DNA of 64,000 bases from Bradyrhizobium sp. CSA207. GTDB taxonomy: Bacteria; Pseudomonadota; Alphaproteobacteria; Rhizobiales; Xanthobacteraceae. A program made the translations under genes and the position numbers. The stretch's first letter is position 1. The number at the start of each line of letters is the position of its first letter. The notes beneath the pieces were generated by a model. That model had not been told where the DNA came from and ran no database searches. It was given only the letters and a program-made list of their open reading frames with translations. Where the stretch lies: assembly GCF_029051685.1 (NCBI RefSeq), contig NZ_JAACFT010000013.1, positions 153,685 through 217,684 of the forward strand, given 5' to 3'. Positions 37,915 to 45,734 of the stretch are shown here, piece by piece.

Positions 37915-38802
37915 CTATCCCTCGTACTGCTCCGGCCCCATCGCCCATGATGTCTGATCGTGGCCGAATGCGTAATTGCGGTTGGTGAGCGCCGGATTGC
38001 GATTGACCATCGGCCGCATGAACATCGGGTGCGTCGCACTGCGCACTTCGTGCTCGAGCGTGAACAGCGGCCTGCCGCTGCCGAGATCGACGATGTCGCA
38101 AAACCGGTACTGGTATTGGTTGTCCTCGCGGGAGATCAGGTTGCGCGCCTTTAGCCTGCGGTAGGGACCTGAGAAATCGGTGATGTACATTTGCACATGG
38201 TGCCCGTCATAGTCGCGCTGGGGCCGATCGGTCTCGCGGAACAAGAGGTGCTGGTCGCGGCCCGTCTTCACTGCCGCAACCGTGCCATCGCCATTCCACA
38301 ATTCGGCCGGCATGCCCATGATCTCCGGATAAAACGCGCAAATTCCAGGCGCCGTACCAACCGGCACCTCGAATTCGACATAGGGGATGCCGAGCGCGAT
38401 GCGTCCGAAACGCGCCGCGTCCGGCTCATAGCAGCGCAGGCGGTTGCCCCACGGACAGGTCGCCTCGACATAGCCGTTGTGCTCGGCGAATGCGAACGCC
38501 GTGCCCTCGAGCTTGCTTGCGACCGACGCCAGCCGCTGTAGCAGCGCCTCGCGGCCTTTGATGACCAGCCCGATATGACCGCGCAGCACCTGCGGCCTGC
38601 CGCTCGGCAGGTGAAACTGGCTCCGTCCGGCATTGATCCACATGTTGGTGTCGGACACCATCAGATAGGGATCGCGGGTGAGTCCAAGTCCCGTGACGTA
38701 GAATAAGCTTGCCAGGCGCTGATCCGGAACCTGGATGTTGACATGCTCGAAATGAATCGCGTTGCCGAGATCTTCTTTGGATCGGTCGAATTGTTGCGGC
38801 AT
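37915..38802 (-). CDS. two-domain VOC protein, extradiol dioxygenase-like
   Basis: 295 aa from ATG 38802; the frame is open upstream but without a start signal. It has two consecutive VOC domains, as in BphC-type extradiol dioxygenases. In the first domain FEHVNIQVPD (His), RGHIGLVIKG (His) and NRLRCYEPD (Glu) provide a possible 2-His-1-Glu metal site. In the second, GHHVQMYITDF and LFTLEHEV are kept, but the first His is missing (YVEFEVP). In BphC the second domain holds the iron, so the site may have moved, or the protein may not be a dioxygenase. Divergent from the CaiB gene at 38967 with a 164-bp space. Confidence 0.8.
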   Translation of the reverse strand: MPQQFDRSKEDLGNAIHFEHVNIQVPDQRLASLFYVTGLGLTRDPYLMVSDTNMWINAGRSQFHLPSGRPQVLRGHIGLVIKGREALLQRLASVASKLEGTAFAFAEHNGYVEATCPWGNRLRCYEPDAARFGRIALGIPYVEFEVPVGTAPGICAFYPEIMGMPAELWNGDGTVAAVKTGRDQHLLFRETDRPQRDYDGHHVQMYITDFSGPYRRLKARNLISREDNQYQYRFCDIVDLGSGRPLFTLEHEVRSATHPMFMRPMVNRNPALTNRNYAFGHDQTSWAMGPEQYEG

Positions 38803-38966
38803 GGATGCGGCTCTGGGTAGGGATGACGGATAGGTTACACTAGAGCAGAACGTCGAGCAGTTGAACCGTAGCGCGATCACATCTGCCGGTCGAGGCATGC
38901 TGCCGGCCATCTTGCCGTGGCAATCATTCCCTGTAATCTGGCCGAAATTATAAGGGAAAGAGATCG

Positions 38967-40154
38967 ATGGGGGGAGTTCTGGAGGGCGTGCGCGTCCTCG
39001 ATTTCGGGCGCTATATCGCCGGGCCGTATTGCGCGACATTGCTGGCCGAGTTCGGCGCCGAGGTCATTCGCGTGGAAAAGCGCGACGGCAGCGAGGATCG
39101 CTTCGTCGCGCCGGTCGGCGAAGGCGGCGAAGGCGCGCTGTTCCTGCAGATCAACCGCAACAAGAAGTGCATCACGCTCGATCCGATGAGGCCGGAGGGC
39201 CAGGAGGTGGTGCGCGCCCTGGTCAAGACCGCCGACGTGGTCGTCGCCAATCTGCCGCCGCAGACCTTGCGCGCGATGAAGCTCGATTACGACTCGCTCA
39301 AGGCAATCAAGCGCGACATCATCCTGACGACGGCGACCGCATTCGGCGGGCCGGGGCCCTGGTCCGACCGCGTCGGCTTCGACGGCGTCGGGCAGGTGAT
39401 GTCGGGTTCGGTGTACATGACCGGAACTGGGGATCCGCCTTACAGGGCCGCGGTGAACTGGGTCGATTTCGGAACCGCGCTGCACTGCGCGTTCGGGACG
39501 CTCGCCGCGCTGATCGAGCGCGGCAAATCCGGGCGCGGGCAGATCGTCGAGGGCGCGTTGCTTGCGACCGCGCTGTCCTTCACCAACGCCACGCTGATCG
39601 AGCAGGCGGTGATATCAGTCAATCGCGTTCCGACCGGCAATCTCGGCCAGACCGCAGCTCCAGCCGATCTTTATCGCACCAAGGACGGCTGGGTGCTGTG
39701 CCAGGTCACGGGGCATCCGCTGTTCATTCGCTGGGCCAGATTGATGGGTGAGGAGGCGCAGTGGCTGAACGATCCGCGCTTTGCCGACGATCTCAAACGC
39801 GGTGACAACGGTCCCGTTATCAGCGCGCGGATGGCGCGCTGGTGCGCCGAGCGCACCACACAGGAGGCTGTCGACACGCTGGGAGCTGCGATGATTCCGG
39901 CCGGTCCGGTCCTCAGCCCGCAACAGGCGCTGGATCATCCGCATATTCGCGCCGCCGGATTCATGCAGGATGTCGATTATCCGGGCCTGCCGAAACCCGC
40001 ACCGGTCGCGCGCGCGGCCGTCCGGCTGTCTGAAACGCCGGGAGAAATCGCAAACCGTCCGCCGCTGCTCGGCGAGCATACCGATCTTGTCCTCGCCGAA
40101 CTCGGCTATGACGCGGCCGCGATTGCGGCGCTTCGGCAAGGCGGGATCATATAG
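38967..40154 (+). CDS. CaiB/BaiF-family CoA-transferase lacking the catalytic Asp
   Basis: 395 aa with the normal start GGVLEGVRVLDFGRYIAGPYCATLLAEFGAEVIRVEK, ribosome binding site AAGGGAAAG. Where the family has a catalytic Asp (VAMLDAMIS in the paralogue at 29187) this protein reads EGALLATALSF, so Asp is replaced by Ala. It may have a different mechanism, be a non-catalytic subunit, or act on a tightly held substrate. It is not downstream of an AGTTC-N7-GAAC site. Divergent from the VOC gene, which may share its promoter region. Confidence 0.88.
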   Translation: MGGVLEGVRVLDFGRYIAGPYCATLLAEFGAEVIRVEKRDGSEDRFVAPVGEGGEGALFLQINRNKKCITLDPMRPEGQEVVRALVKTADVVVANLPPQTLRAMKLDYDSLKAIKRDIILTTATAFGGPGPWSDRVGFDGVGQVMSGSVYMTGTGDPPYRAAVNWVDFGTALHCAFGTLAALIERGKSGRGQIVEGALLATALSFTNATLIEQAVISVNRVPTGNLGQTAAPADLYRTKDGWVLCQVTGHPLFIRWARLMGEEAQWLNDPRFADDLKRGDNGPVISARMARWCAERTTQEAVDTLGAAMIPAGPVLSPQQALDHPHIRAAGFMQDVDYPGLPKPAPVARAAVRLSETPGEIANRPPLLGEHTDLVLAELGYDAAAIAALRQGGII

Positions 40155-40278
40155 CGGGAATGCACCGCTGCGCGCCGGCGCTGCTCGTCACCCGTTCAGC
40201 AGGAACGAAACCACGGCCGGCGGAATTCTACCGCAGGCGTGCGGCGTCGGCCGTGCAAGCATCTGACGGTGGAAGACC
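40155..40278. other. short intergenic stretch before the broken isochorismatase
   Basis: About 120 bp between the CoA-transferase stop and the isochorismatase fragment. Nothing recognisable. Confidence 0.4.
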
Positions 40279-40420
40279 ATGAGGGACAGCAAGTCGGATG
40301 TCGCCGACATCAGCAATGCCGTTCACCTCTGCATCGACATGCAGAACATCTTCGCCCGTGGCGGTCTCTGGGAAACGCCCTGGATGGAGAGGGTCGTTTC
40401 TCGCGCTATTTCTCGCGTTT
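40279..40420 (+). pseudogene. isochorismatase-family cysteine hydrolase, N-terminal remnant
   Basis: The frame from ATG 40279 reads VADISNAVHLCIDMQNIFAR followed by GGLWETPWMERV, which is the start of the isochorismatase/cysteine hydrolase fold (first strand with the catalytic Asp). After about 45 codons the family similarity stops abruptly and the reading continues as unrelated sequence into the next gene's leader. The rest of a roughly 200-aa enzyme is missing, so a deletion has fused the start of this gene to the region before the helicase gene. Confidence 0.7.
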
Positions 40421-40487
40421 GCCTGCAACCGTCACTTCGCGCTAGACTTGATAGGACGCGTGCGTTCGCACGGCAAATCCCATATGC

Positions 40488-43400
40488 ATGGCGATGGACC
40501 GCCGAATCGAATTTAGTTCGGCTCGCGTGCAATTGACGATCGTTGACGACCAGAAACGGATTAACGTGCGGCATTCCCCAAAAGCTCGGCCGGCCAAAAC
40601 TTCGCGAACCAGCTCGCGAACCAAGAGCCTGCCAAAGAAGCGTTCGCCAAACAGGCGCTCGCCGAACAAGAGGTCGCCAAAGACAAGCAAGGCGGTGCAA
40701 CGCGCTGCGATCTCATCGTCGTCGCCGCTTGGCATGATGGCGCTTCATCTGCTCGCCCAATGGAAGCAGTCCGGCCGCAGCGGCCTCGTGTTTCTCGCCG
40801 AGAATGAGAGCAGGGCGGAGCGGCTCGGCAGCGTCATTCATGCGCTCGACCCGTCCTGCGAGGTGCTGGTGTTTCCGCGATTGAACACCTTGCCGTTCGA
40901 TCAATTGGAGCCGTCGCGCGAGATCGCAGGGCGCCGCGCCTCGGTGCTGAGACGTCTTGCGAAATCCAAACGCCCGATCTTTCTCATCTCGACTGCCGAA
41001 GCCGTGATGGAGCGCCTGCCGCCGCCGGCGAGTCTCTCACGCCTGAATATCAGCTTGAAGGTCGGCGGCGCGTTCGCCGAGCAGGAGCTTCGCGCGCGTC
41101 TCGAAAGCCTTGGATACGATCTGGACGAGGAGCCGGATTATCCGGGCGGCGGCCTGTTTCATGGCCAGACATTCGAGATATTTCCCGCCGGCGCGCTTGG
41201 TCCGTTCCGGATAGAGCATTCGGCTCGCGCGATACGCCGCATCGTGGCGTTCGACCCGAAACAGCACGACATCATTTTCGAGACCCGGGAGCTTCTGGTC
41301 GATCCGATGTCGGAGCGGCTCGGCTTCGCCGGCAAACGCGGCAAGCGCGCGACGCTGTTCGAATATTGCGGACGAGCCAAATGGATTGCGGATGCAGGGG
41401 TCCCGCTGCATGCCGATGGCTGGCTGAGCACGATCGAGGAGGCGGCGGGCCGCGCCGACAGGGAGCGCGAATATTTGGGCCCGCGCGAATGGAAGCAGGC
41501 GAGCAGGGGCATGAAGGTGTTGCCGCAGGCTGCCCGATTCCAACCGACGCCGGAGTTTTCAAAGCTGACGTCCTCCAGGAAAGCCCTTCGCGGCTTCGTC
41601 GAAGAGACGCGGCGAGCCGGTTCGCGGCTGATCTTCGTTGCAGCGCAGGAGGAGGATCTGCGTGCGATGGAGCGGATGAGCGGCGTCAGGGCGGAGCGTC
41701 TGGCGGATTGGAACGAGGTGACGAGCGGACGCGATCGCGAAGCGGCGCTGCTGGCCGATTTCGATGCGGGCTTCGTCGTCGCCGGCAAGAAGGCTCTCGT
41801 CGTCGTGACGGCTGCCGACGTGCTCGGCAGCCGGGCGCATCATCCGCAGCCGATGGCCAGAAGCGGCAGCGCAGCCTTCGATCATGCCGACGTGCCGGAG
41901 CAGGGCACGGTGGTGGTCCATCTCCAGCGGGGCCTTGCCGTGCTCGATGGCTTGCAGACCGTGAACACGGGGGGCGGCGCGTGGCGCGAGATGGTCAGGC
42001 TTGGGTTCACTGGCGACAACGCGGCTCTCGTCCCGCCGCCTGATCTGGCCTTGATGTGGCCCTATGCGGCCGAGCGCGGCAAAGTGGCTCTCGACAAGGC
42101 GGATGGCAGCACGTGGTGGGCTCGCCGCACCGAGGCTGAGCGGGAGATTCAGATCGCCGGCAAGGTGCTCGCCAAGCACATCAGTCAGCGCCGCCGGCGG
42201 CGCGCTGCGAAGCTGGTTCCGCCGGGCCCCGTCTACGAGAAATTCGTCGCGCGCTTTCCCTATTTCACGACGAGCGGCCAGGCGGCAGCCATCCGCGATG
42301 TGCTGGATGATCTTGCATCCGGCCACCCGATGGACCGCGTGGTTTGCGGCGACGTGGGATTCGGCAAGACCGAGGTGGCGCTGCGGGCGGCGGCCGCCGT
42401 GGTGCTGTCGGGCAAGCAGGTGGCGATTGCGGTGCCGACGACCGTGCTGGCACGGCAGCACGTCGCAACGTTCAGCAAGCGCTTCGCTCCGTTCGGCATC
42501 GAAGTGGGCAGCCTATCGCGGGCCGCGTCAGGCGCGGAGGTGCGGGCGACGAAAGAGCGCTTGCGCAGCGGCCGGATGAATATCGTGGTCGGCACGCAGG
42601 CGCTCGCTTCGAAGGACGTGAAGTTCGACGATCTTGGCCTCGTCATCGTCGACGAGGAGCAGCATTTTGGCGCAGCCGAGAAAGCGAAGCTGTCGGCACT
42701 GGCCAAGAATCTCCACGCGCTTTGGATGAGCGCGACGCCGATCCCGCGGACTCTCGCCGCCGGTCTTGCCGGCTTCAGGGATTTGAGCATCATCGCCTCG
42801 CCTCCGGTTCATCGGCTTCCGGTCGCAACCAGAATCGCTCCGTTGTCGGATGCCGCCATCGCCTCGGCGTTGCTGCGCGAGCAAAGGCGCCACGGGCAGA
42901 GCTTCCTGATCTGTCCACGCATCCAGGATCTCGATCCACTGCTGGCACGCGTGCAGGCGGTGGCGCCCGATCTTCGCATCGTCTGCCTCCATGGCAGATT
43001 GCCTGCCGACGAGATCGACGACCGGATGATGAGCTTCGTCGAAGGGGGAGCCGACGTTTTGCTTGCGACCAACATCGTGGAGAGCGGCCTCGATATCCCG
43101 CGCGCGAACACGATCGTGGTGTGCTGGCCTGAAAAATTCGGTCTTGCCCAGCTTCACCAGTTGCGCGGGCGGGTGGGCCGCAGCGGCATACGCGCCTTCG
43201 CATATTTGCTGACCGAGACGGCGTCCGGTCAGTCCGAGAAACGGCTTGCAGTTCTCGAGGAGTTCAGCCGGCCGGGCGCGGGCTTTGCCATCAGCGAGCG
43301 CGATCTGGATCTGCGAGGTGCGGGGGATCTGTTTTCGGAAGCGCAATCCGGCCATGTCCAGGTCTTCGGACCCGTGCTCTACAGCCACCTCCTGAAAATG

Positions 43401-43841
43401 GCATCGGAAAAGGCCGATGACGGACGAATCGAGATGTGGGTGCCCGACCTCAATCTGCCGGTCGCCGACATGCTTCCGGAAACCTATGTGCAGTCGGAGC
43501 CCGTGCGGCTCGAACTCTATGCCCGTGCCGCAAGGTGCCTGAGCGAGGACGATGTCGACGATCTGGAGGAGGAAACCTCCCGCCGTTTCGGGCCGCTGCC
43601 GCCGATGGCGCGCGACTTCTTTGCAGCAGCCAGGCTGAGGCTTGAATGCAAGCGCAGAGGCATCGTCCGTCTTGATGTCGGCCCCGAGGCGGTGGCCGCG
43701 ACGTTCCTGCCGGGACGGTTACGGAAATCCAGGGGACGATCGCTGCAGCGCGATGGCGATCGCGTCGTCTACCACAGTCCGATGCGGGATGCCTCGTTCG
43801 AGCGGGTCGAGGAATTGCTCGACCTTCTCGACGACACGTGA
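40488..43841 (+). CDS. Mfd-like (transcription-repair coupling factor) SF2 helicase paralogue
   Basis: Up to 1117 aa; the true start is unclear (ATG 40488, ATG 40494 or GTG 40566), since no clear ribosome binding site exists. After a basic, repeat-containing tail comes a UvrB-like region (about 85-430, MALHLLAQWKQSGRSGLVFLAENE onward). Then a RID-like segment begins (HLQRGLAVLDGLQTVNTGGG), where true Mfd has HLEHGVGRY. The translocase has Walker A CGDVGFGKTEVAL, motif II DEEQHFG, SATPIPRTL and the RGRVGRSG motif, followed by the C-terminal D7-like part. The divergent RID suggests changed RNA polymerase contact. It may displace stalled polymerase or act in another repair context. Confidence 0.88.
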   Translation: MAMDRRIEFSSARVQLTIVDDQKRINVRHSPKARPAKTSRTSSRTKSLPKKRSPNRRSPNKRSPKTSKAVQRAAISSSSPLGMMALHLLAQWKQSGRSGLVFLAENESRAERLGSVIHALDPSCEVLVFPRLNTLPFDQLEPSREIAGRRASVLRRLAKSKRPIFLISTAEAVMERLPPPASLSRLNISLKVGGAFAEQELRARLESLGYDLDEEPDYPGGGLFHGQTFEIFPAGALGPFRIEHSARAIRRIVAFDPKQHDIIFETRELLVDPMSERLGFAGKRGKRATLFEYCGRAKWIADAGVPLHADGWLSTIEEAAGRADREREYLGPREWKQASRGMKVLPQAARFQPTPEFSKLTSSRKALRGFVEETRRAGSRLIFVAAQEEDLRAMERMSGVRAERLADWNEVTSGRDREAALLADFDAGFVVAGKKALVVVTAADVLGSRAHHPQPMARSGSAAFDHADVPEQGTVVVHLQRGLAVLDGLQTVNTGGGAWREMVRLGFTGDNAALVPPPDLALMWPYAAERGKVALDKADGSTWWARRTEAEREIQIAGKVLAKHISQRRRRRAAKLVPPGPVYEKFVARFPYFTTSGQAAAIRDVLDDLASGHPMDRVVCGDVGFGKTEVALRAAAAVVLSGKQVAIAVPTTVLARQHVATFSKRFAPFGIEVGSLSRAASGAEVRATKERLRSGRMNIVVGTQALASKDVKFDDLGLVIVDEEQHFGAAEKAKLSALAKNLHALWMSATPIPRTLAAGLAGFRDLSIIASPPVHRLPVATRIAPLSDAAIASALLREQRRHGQSFLICPRIQDLDPLLARVQAVAPDLRIVCLHGRLPADEIDDRMMSFVEGGADVLLATNIVESGLDIPRANTIVVCWPEKFGLAQLHQLRGRVGRSGIRAFAYLLTETASGQSEKRLAVLEEFSRPGAGFAISERDLDLRGAGDLFSEAQSGHVQVFGPVLYSHLLKMASEKADDGRIEMWVPDLNLPVADMLPETYVQSEPVRLELYARAARCLSEDDVDDLEEETSRRFGPLPPMARDFFAAARLRLECKRRGIVRLDVGPEAVAATFLPGRLRKSRGRSLQRDGDRVVYHSPMRDASFERVEELLDLLDDT
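40638..40682 (+). repeat. three 15-bp coding repeats (KRSPN-type)
   Basis: Three successive 15-nt units in frame encode KRSPN, RRSPN and KRSPK at the N-terminus of the helicase. The units differ only at a few positions, so this is a recent slippage-type expansion of a basic linker. Confidence 0.8.
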
Positions 43842-44005
43842 TGGCGGCAGCGGGATAGGACGCGCAGCGGAGACCGCACCGCGACTTCTTCGCGCTCGGG
43901 AACCGCACGCAGTGCCCCCGGTTGGTCGGGATGCGGACGGCTGCATGAGCCTGGCGCAGACCTCGAAGATCCCAACCCCAAATGACCGGCGTGAAAGGAC
44001 AGTAG

Positions 44006-44179
44006 ATGCTGGAAGAGAAACTCAAGGAAGCCATCATCGGCGAGCTGAAGCGGCAGGCCGCCAACAGGCCACAATCGCTGAAGGTCGAAGGCTCCTCGGA
44101 AGAGTTGGTCGTCAACGGCAAGATCGATCTTGCCGTTCTGGTCATGGTGATCGCGGGCTCGGTTGCCGGCGGGCCGTAG
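44006..44179 (+). CDS. 57-aa small membrane-associated protein
   Basis: ATG 44006 to TAG 44179, with GAAAGGAC just upstream. It encodes MLEEKLKEAIIGELKRQAA..., an amphipathic helix, then a short strand (ELVVNGKIDLAVLVMVIAGS) whose end is hydrophobic, and finishes AGGP. The codon bias is coding-like. Function unknown. It lies between the helicase and the DUF72 gene, with its own start signal. Confidence 0.6.
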   Translation: MLEEKLKEAIIGELKRQAANRPQSLKVEGSSEELVVNGKIDLAVLVMVIAGSVAGGP

Positions 44180-44207
44180 CGCGTTCTCATCTTGCTGCGT
44201 CATAAGA

Positions 44208-44370
44208 CCCTCATGGTGAGGAGCGCCACCGGGTCCGCGCAAAGCGCGGCCCGATGACAGGCTCCGCGCGTCTCCGGACGATGCTTCGCATCGCCGGGCG
44301 AACCATGCAGGCCCGGATCTCACCCGGGGCCATCCCTCGAGACGCGCGTTCCGCGCTCCCCAGGATGAGG
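44208..44370. repeat. dispersed palindromic repeat (CTCATGGTGAGG type)
   Basis: The left part CCTCATGGTGAGGAGCGCC and the right part GCGCTCCCCAGGATGAGG form inverted halves, with internal hairpins (GCGCAAAGCGC; GATGCTTCGCATC). It occupies the space between the 57-aa gene and the convergent DUF72 gene. Confidence 0.75.
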
Positions 44371-44395
44371 AGAAGAGTGGGTTGACGCAGCAGAA

Positions 44396-45118
44396 TTAAA
44401 GCAGGGCTTTCAGCTTCAGCGCGTCGGCCGGCGCTGCGCTCTTCTGGTCGTTGTCGAAATAGACATAGACGTCGCAACCCTGTCGTTTCCACGACTTGAT
44501 GCGGCGCGCCCACTGCGCGAGCGTCGGCCGCGAATAGTGGCCGTGATAGCGGCCGCCGGGGCCATGGCCGCGAACATAGACGAATTCTGCCGTGCGCTTC
44601 CACGGCGCCGGCGCGTCATGGTGGTCCGACAGGCAGAGCGAGATGTTCTCGTCGGCCAGCATCCGCAGGATGCGGGGCTGATACCAGCTCGGATGGCGGA
44701 ATTCGAAACTGTAGCGGCGCTTCTTCGACAGCAGCTTGAAGAACGAGGCGAGGCGGTCGGCGTCCGCCTCGAATTGCGGCGGCAGCTGGAACAGGATCGG
44801 CCCGACCTTGCCGCGCAGCAACGAAATGCGGTCCTCCAGCAGTTCGAGGCTGTTGACGGAGCGGTCGGACAGACGCTTCCAATGGGTGATGAATTTCGAC
44901 GCCTTCCAGGCGAAGACGAAGTCGCCGCCGGTCTGCTCGCGCCATCCTTTGACGGCCTCCGGCGTCGGTGTGCGATAGAATACGCCGTTCAGCTCGGTGG
45001 TATCGAATTGGCTGGCGTAATAGCGAAGCTGCTCCTTGAGCCGTAAGCCCTCGGGAAAGAACGGGCCGCGCCAGGATGCGTAGTGCCAGCCGGAGGTGCC
45101 GATCAGAACGCGCGCCAT
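44396..45118 (-). CDS. DUF72 family protein
   Basis: 240 aa, normal length. The hallmark N-terminus is RVLIGTSGWHYASWRGPFFPEG, then the barrel pattern ELNGVFYRTPTPEAVKGWR, FQLPPQFEAD, FEFRHPSWY and YVYFDNDQKSAAP. DUF72 proteins form a TIM-like barrel of unproven function. It is a single gene, with no clear operon partner. Confidence 0.95.
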   Translation of the reverse strand: MARVLIGTSGWHYASWRGPFFPEGLRLKEQLRYYASQFDTTELNGVFYRTPTPEAVKGWREQTGGDFVFAWKASKFITHWKRLSDRSVNSLELLEDRISLLRGKVGPILFQLPPQFEADADRLASFFKLLSKKRRYSFEFRHPSWYQPRILRMLADENISLCLSDHHDAPAPWKRTAEFVYVRGHGPGGRYHGHYSRPTLAQWARRIKSWKRQGCDVYVYFDNDQKSAAPADALKLKALL

Positions 45119-45258
45119 TTTTCACGTGCCCGTCCGTTGCCGTCACTGGTTGCGCTACTCGGGTAGGCCGCGCTTTCCCGGAAGGGGAACGTCCATGGGG
45201 CGGATACGTTTCTTGTCGGGATGGACATGCAGGCAGGAACCAACCCAGGAGCCAATCG

Positions 45259-45474
45259 ATGTATGCGCTGTTCGAAGGCAACAAGCAGATCGGCAGTCCG
45301 TTTTCCTCCGAGAAAGAGGTGTGGGAGGCGGCGCTGATCGAAGGACTGGTGACCGACGTTCCCGTTGCGGACGAGGAGGGCGGTCGGCTTCTCCCGGCCG
45401 GCTATCACGTCGAGCGGGTGGACGAGGTCTGCGAGCCGCGGCCGGACTGGAAGCTGCCCCGCGAGATATCGTGA
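45259..45474 (+). CDS. small conserved hypothetical protein
   Basis: 71 aa from ATG 45259, preceded by AGGAG; the frame extends upstream without another start signal. The sequence MYALFEGNKQIGSPFSSEKEVWEAALIEG... looks like a small alpha/beta protein and ends in an acidic and basic tail. No catalytic motif. It is divergent from DUF72, 140 bp away. Confidence 0.7.
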   Translation: MYALFEGNKQIGSPFSSEKEVWEAALIEGLVTDVPVADEEGGRLLPAGYHVERVDEVCEPRPDWKLPREIS

Positions 45475-45547
45475 GCGGCTTCGAGTGCTGGCGCACATTT
45501 GTTAGAGCGGGATAAGTTTTGGCTGAATCGATGCGGGCGCGGCGAAT

Positions 45548-45704
45548 CACCTCTCCCGTAGGGAGAGGTCGGATCGCATCGAAAGATGCGATCCGGGTGA
45601 GGGGTTACGGCCTCACTGAGCGCTGCGGCCCCTCACCCGGATTGCACTGGACGATGCTTCGCATCGCCAGGCGCAATCCGACCTCTTCCCGCTGGGGAGA
45701 GGTG
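45548..45704. repeat. 157-bp palindromic repeat, copy 2
   Basis: Same length and boundaries as copy 1 at 37744-37900, in the same orientation, with only scattered differences (for example GTAGGG for GAAGGG). The shared segment again extends about 35 bp to the left (GTTTTGG...ATCGATGCGGGCGCGGC). It lies in the convergent space between the 71-aa gene and the M20 amidohydrolase. Confidence 0.9.
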
Positions 45705-45734
45705 AACCGCGGACAGCCGACCGAACTTGTTTCA

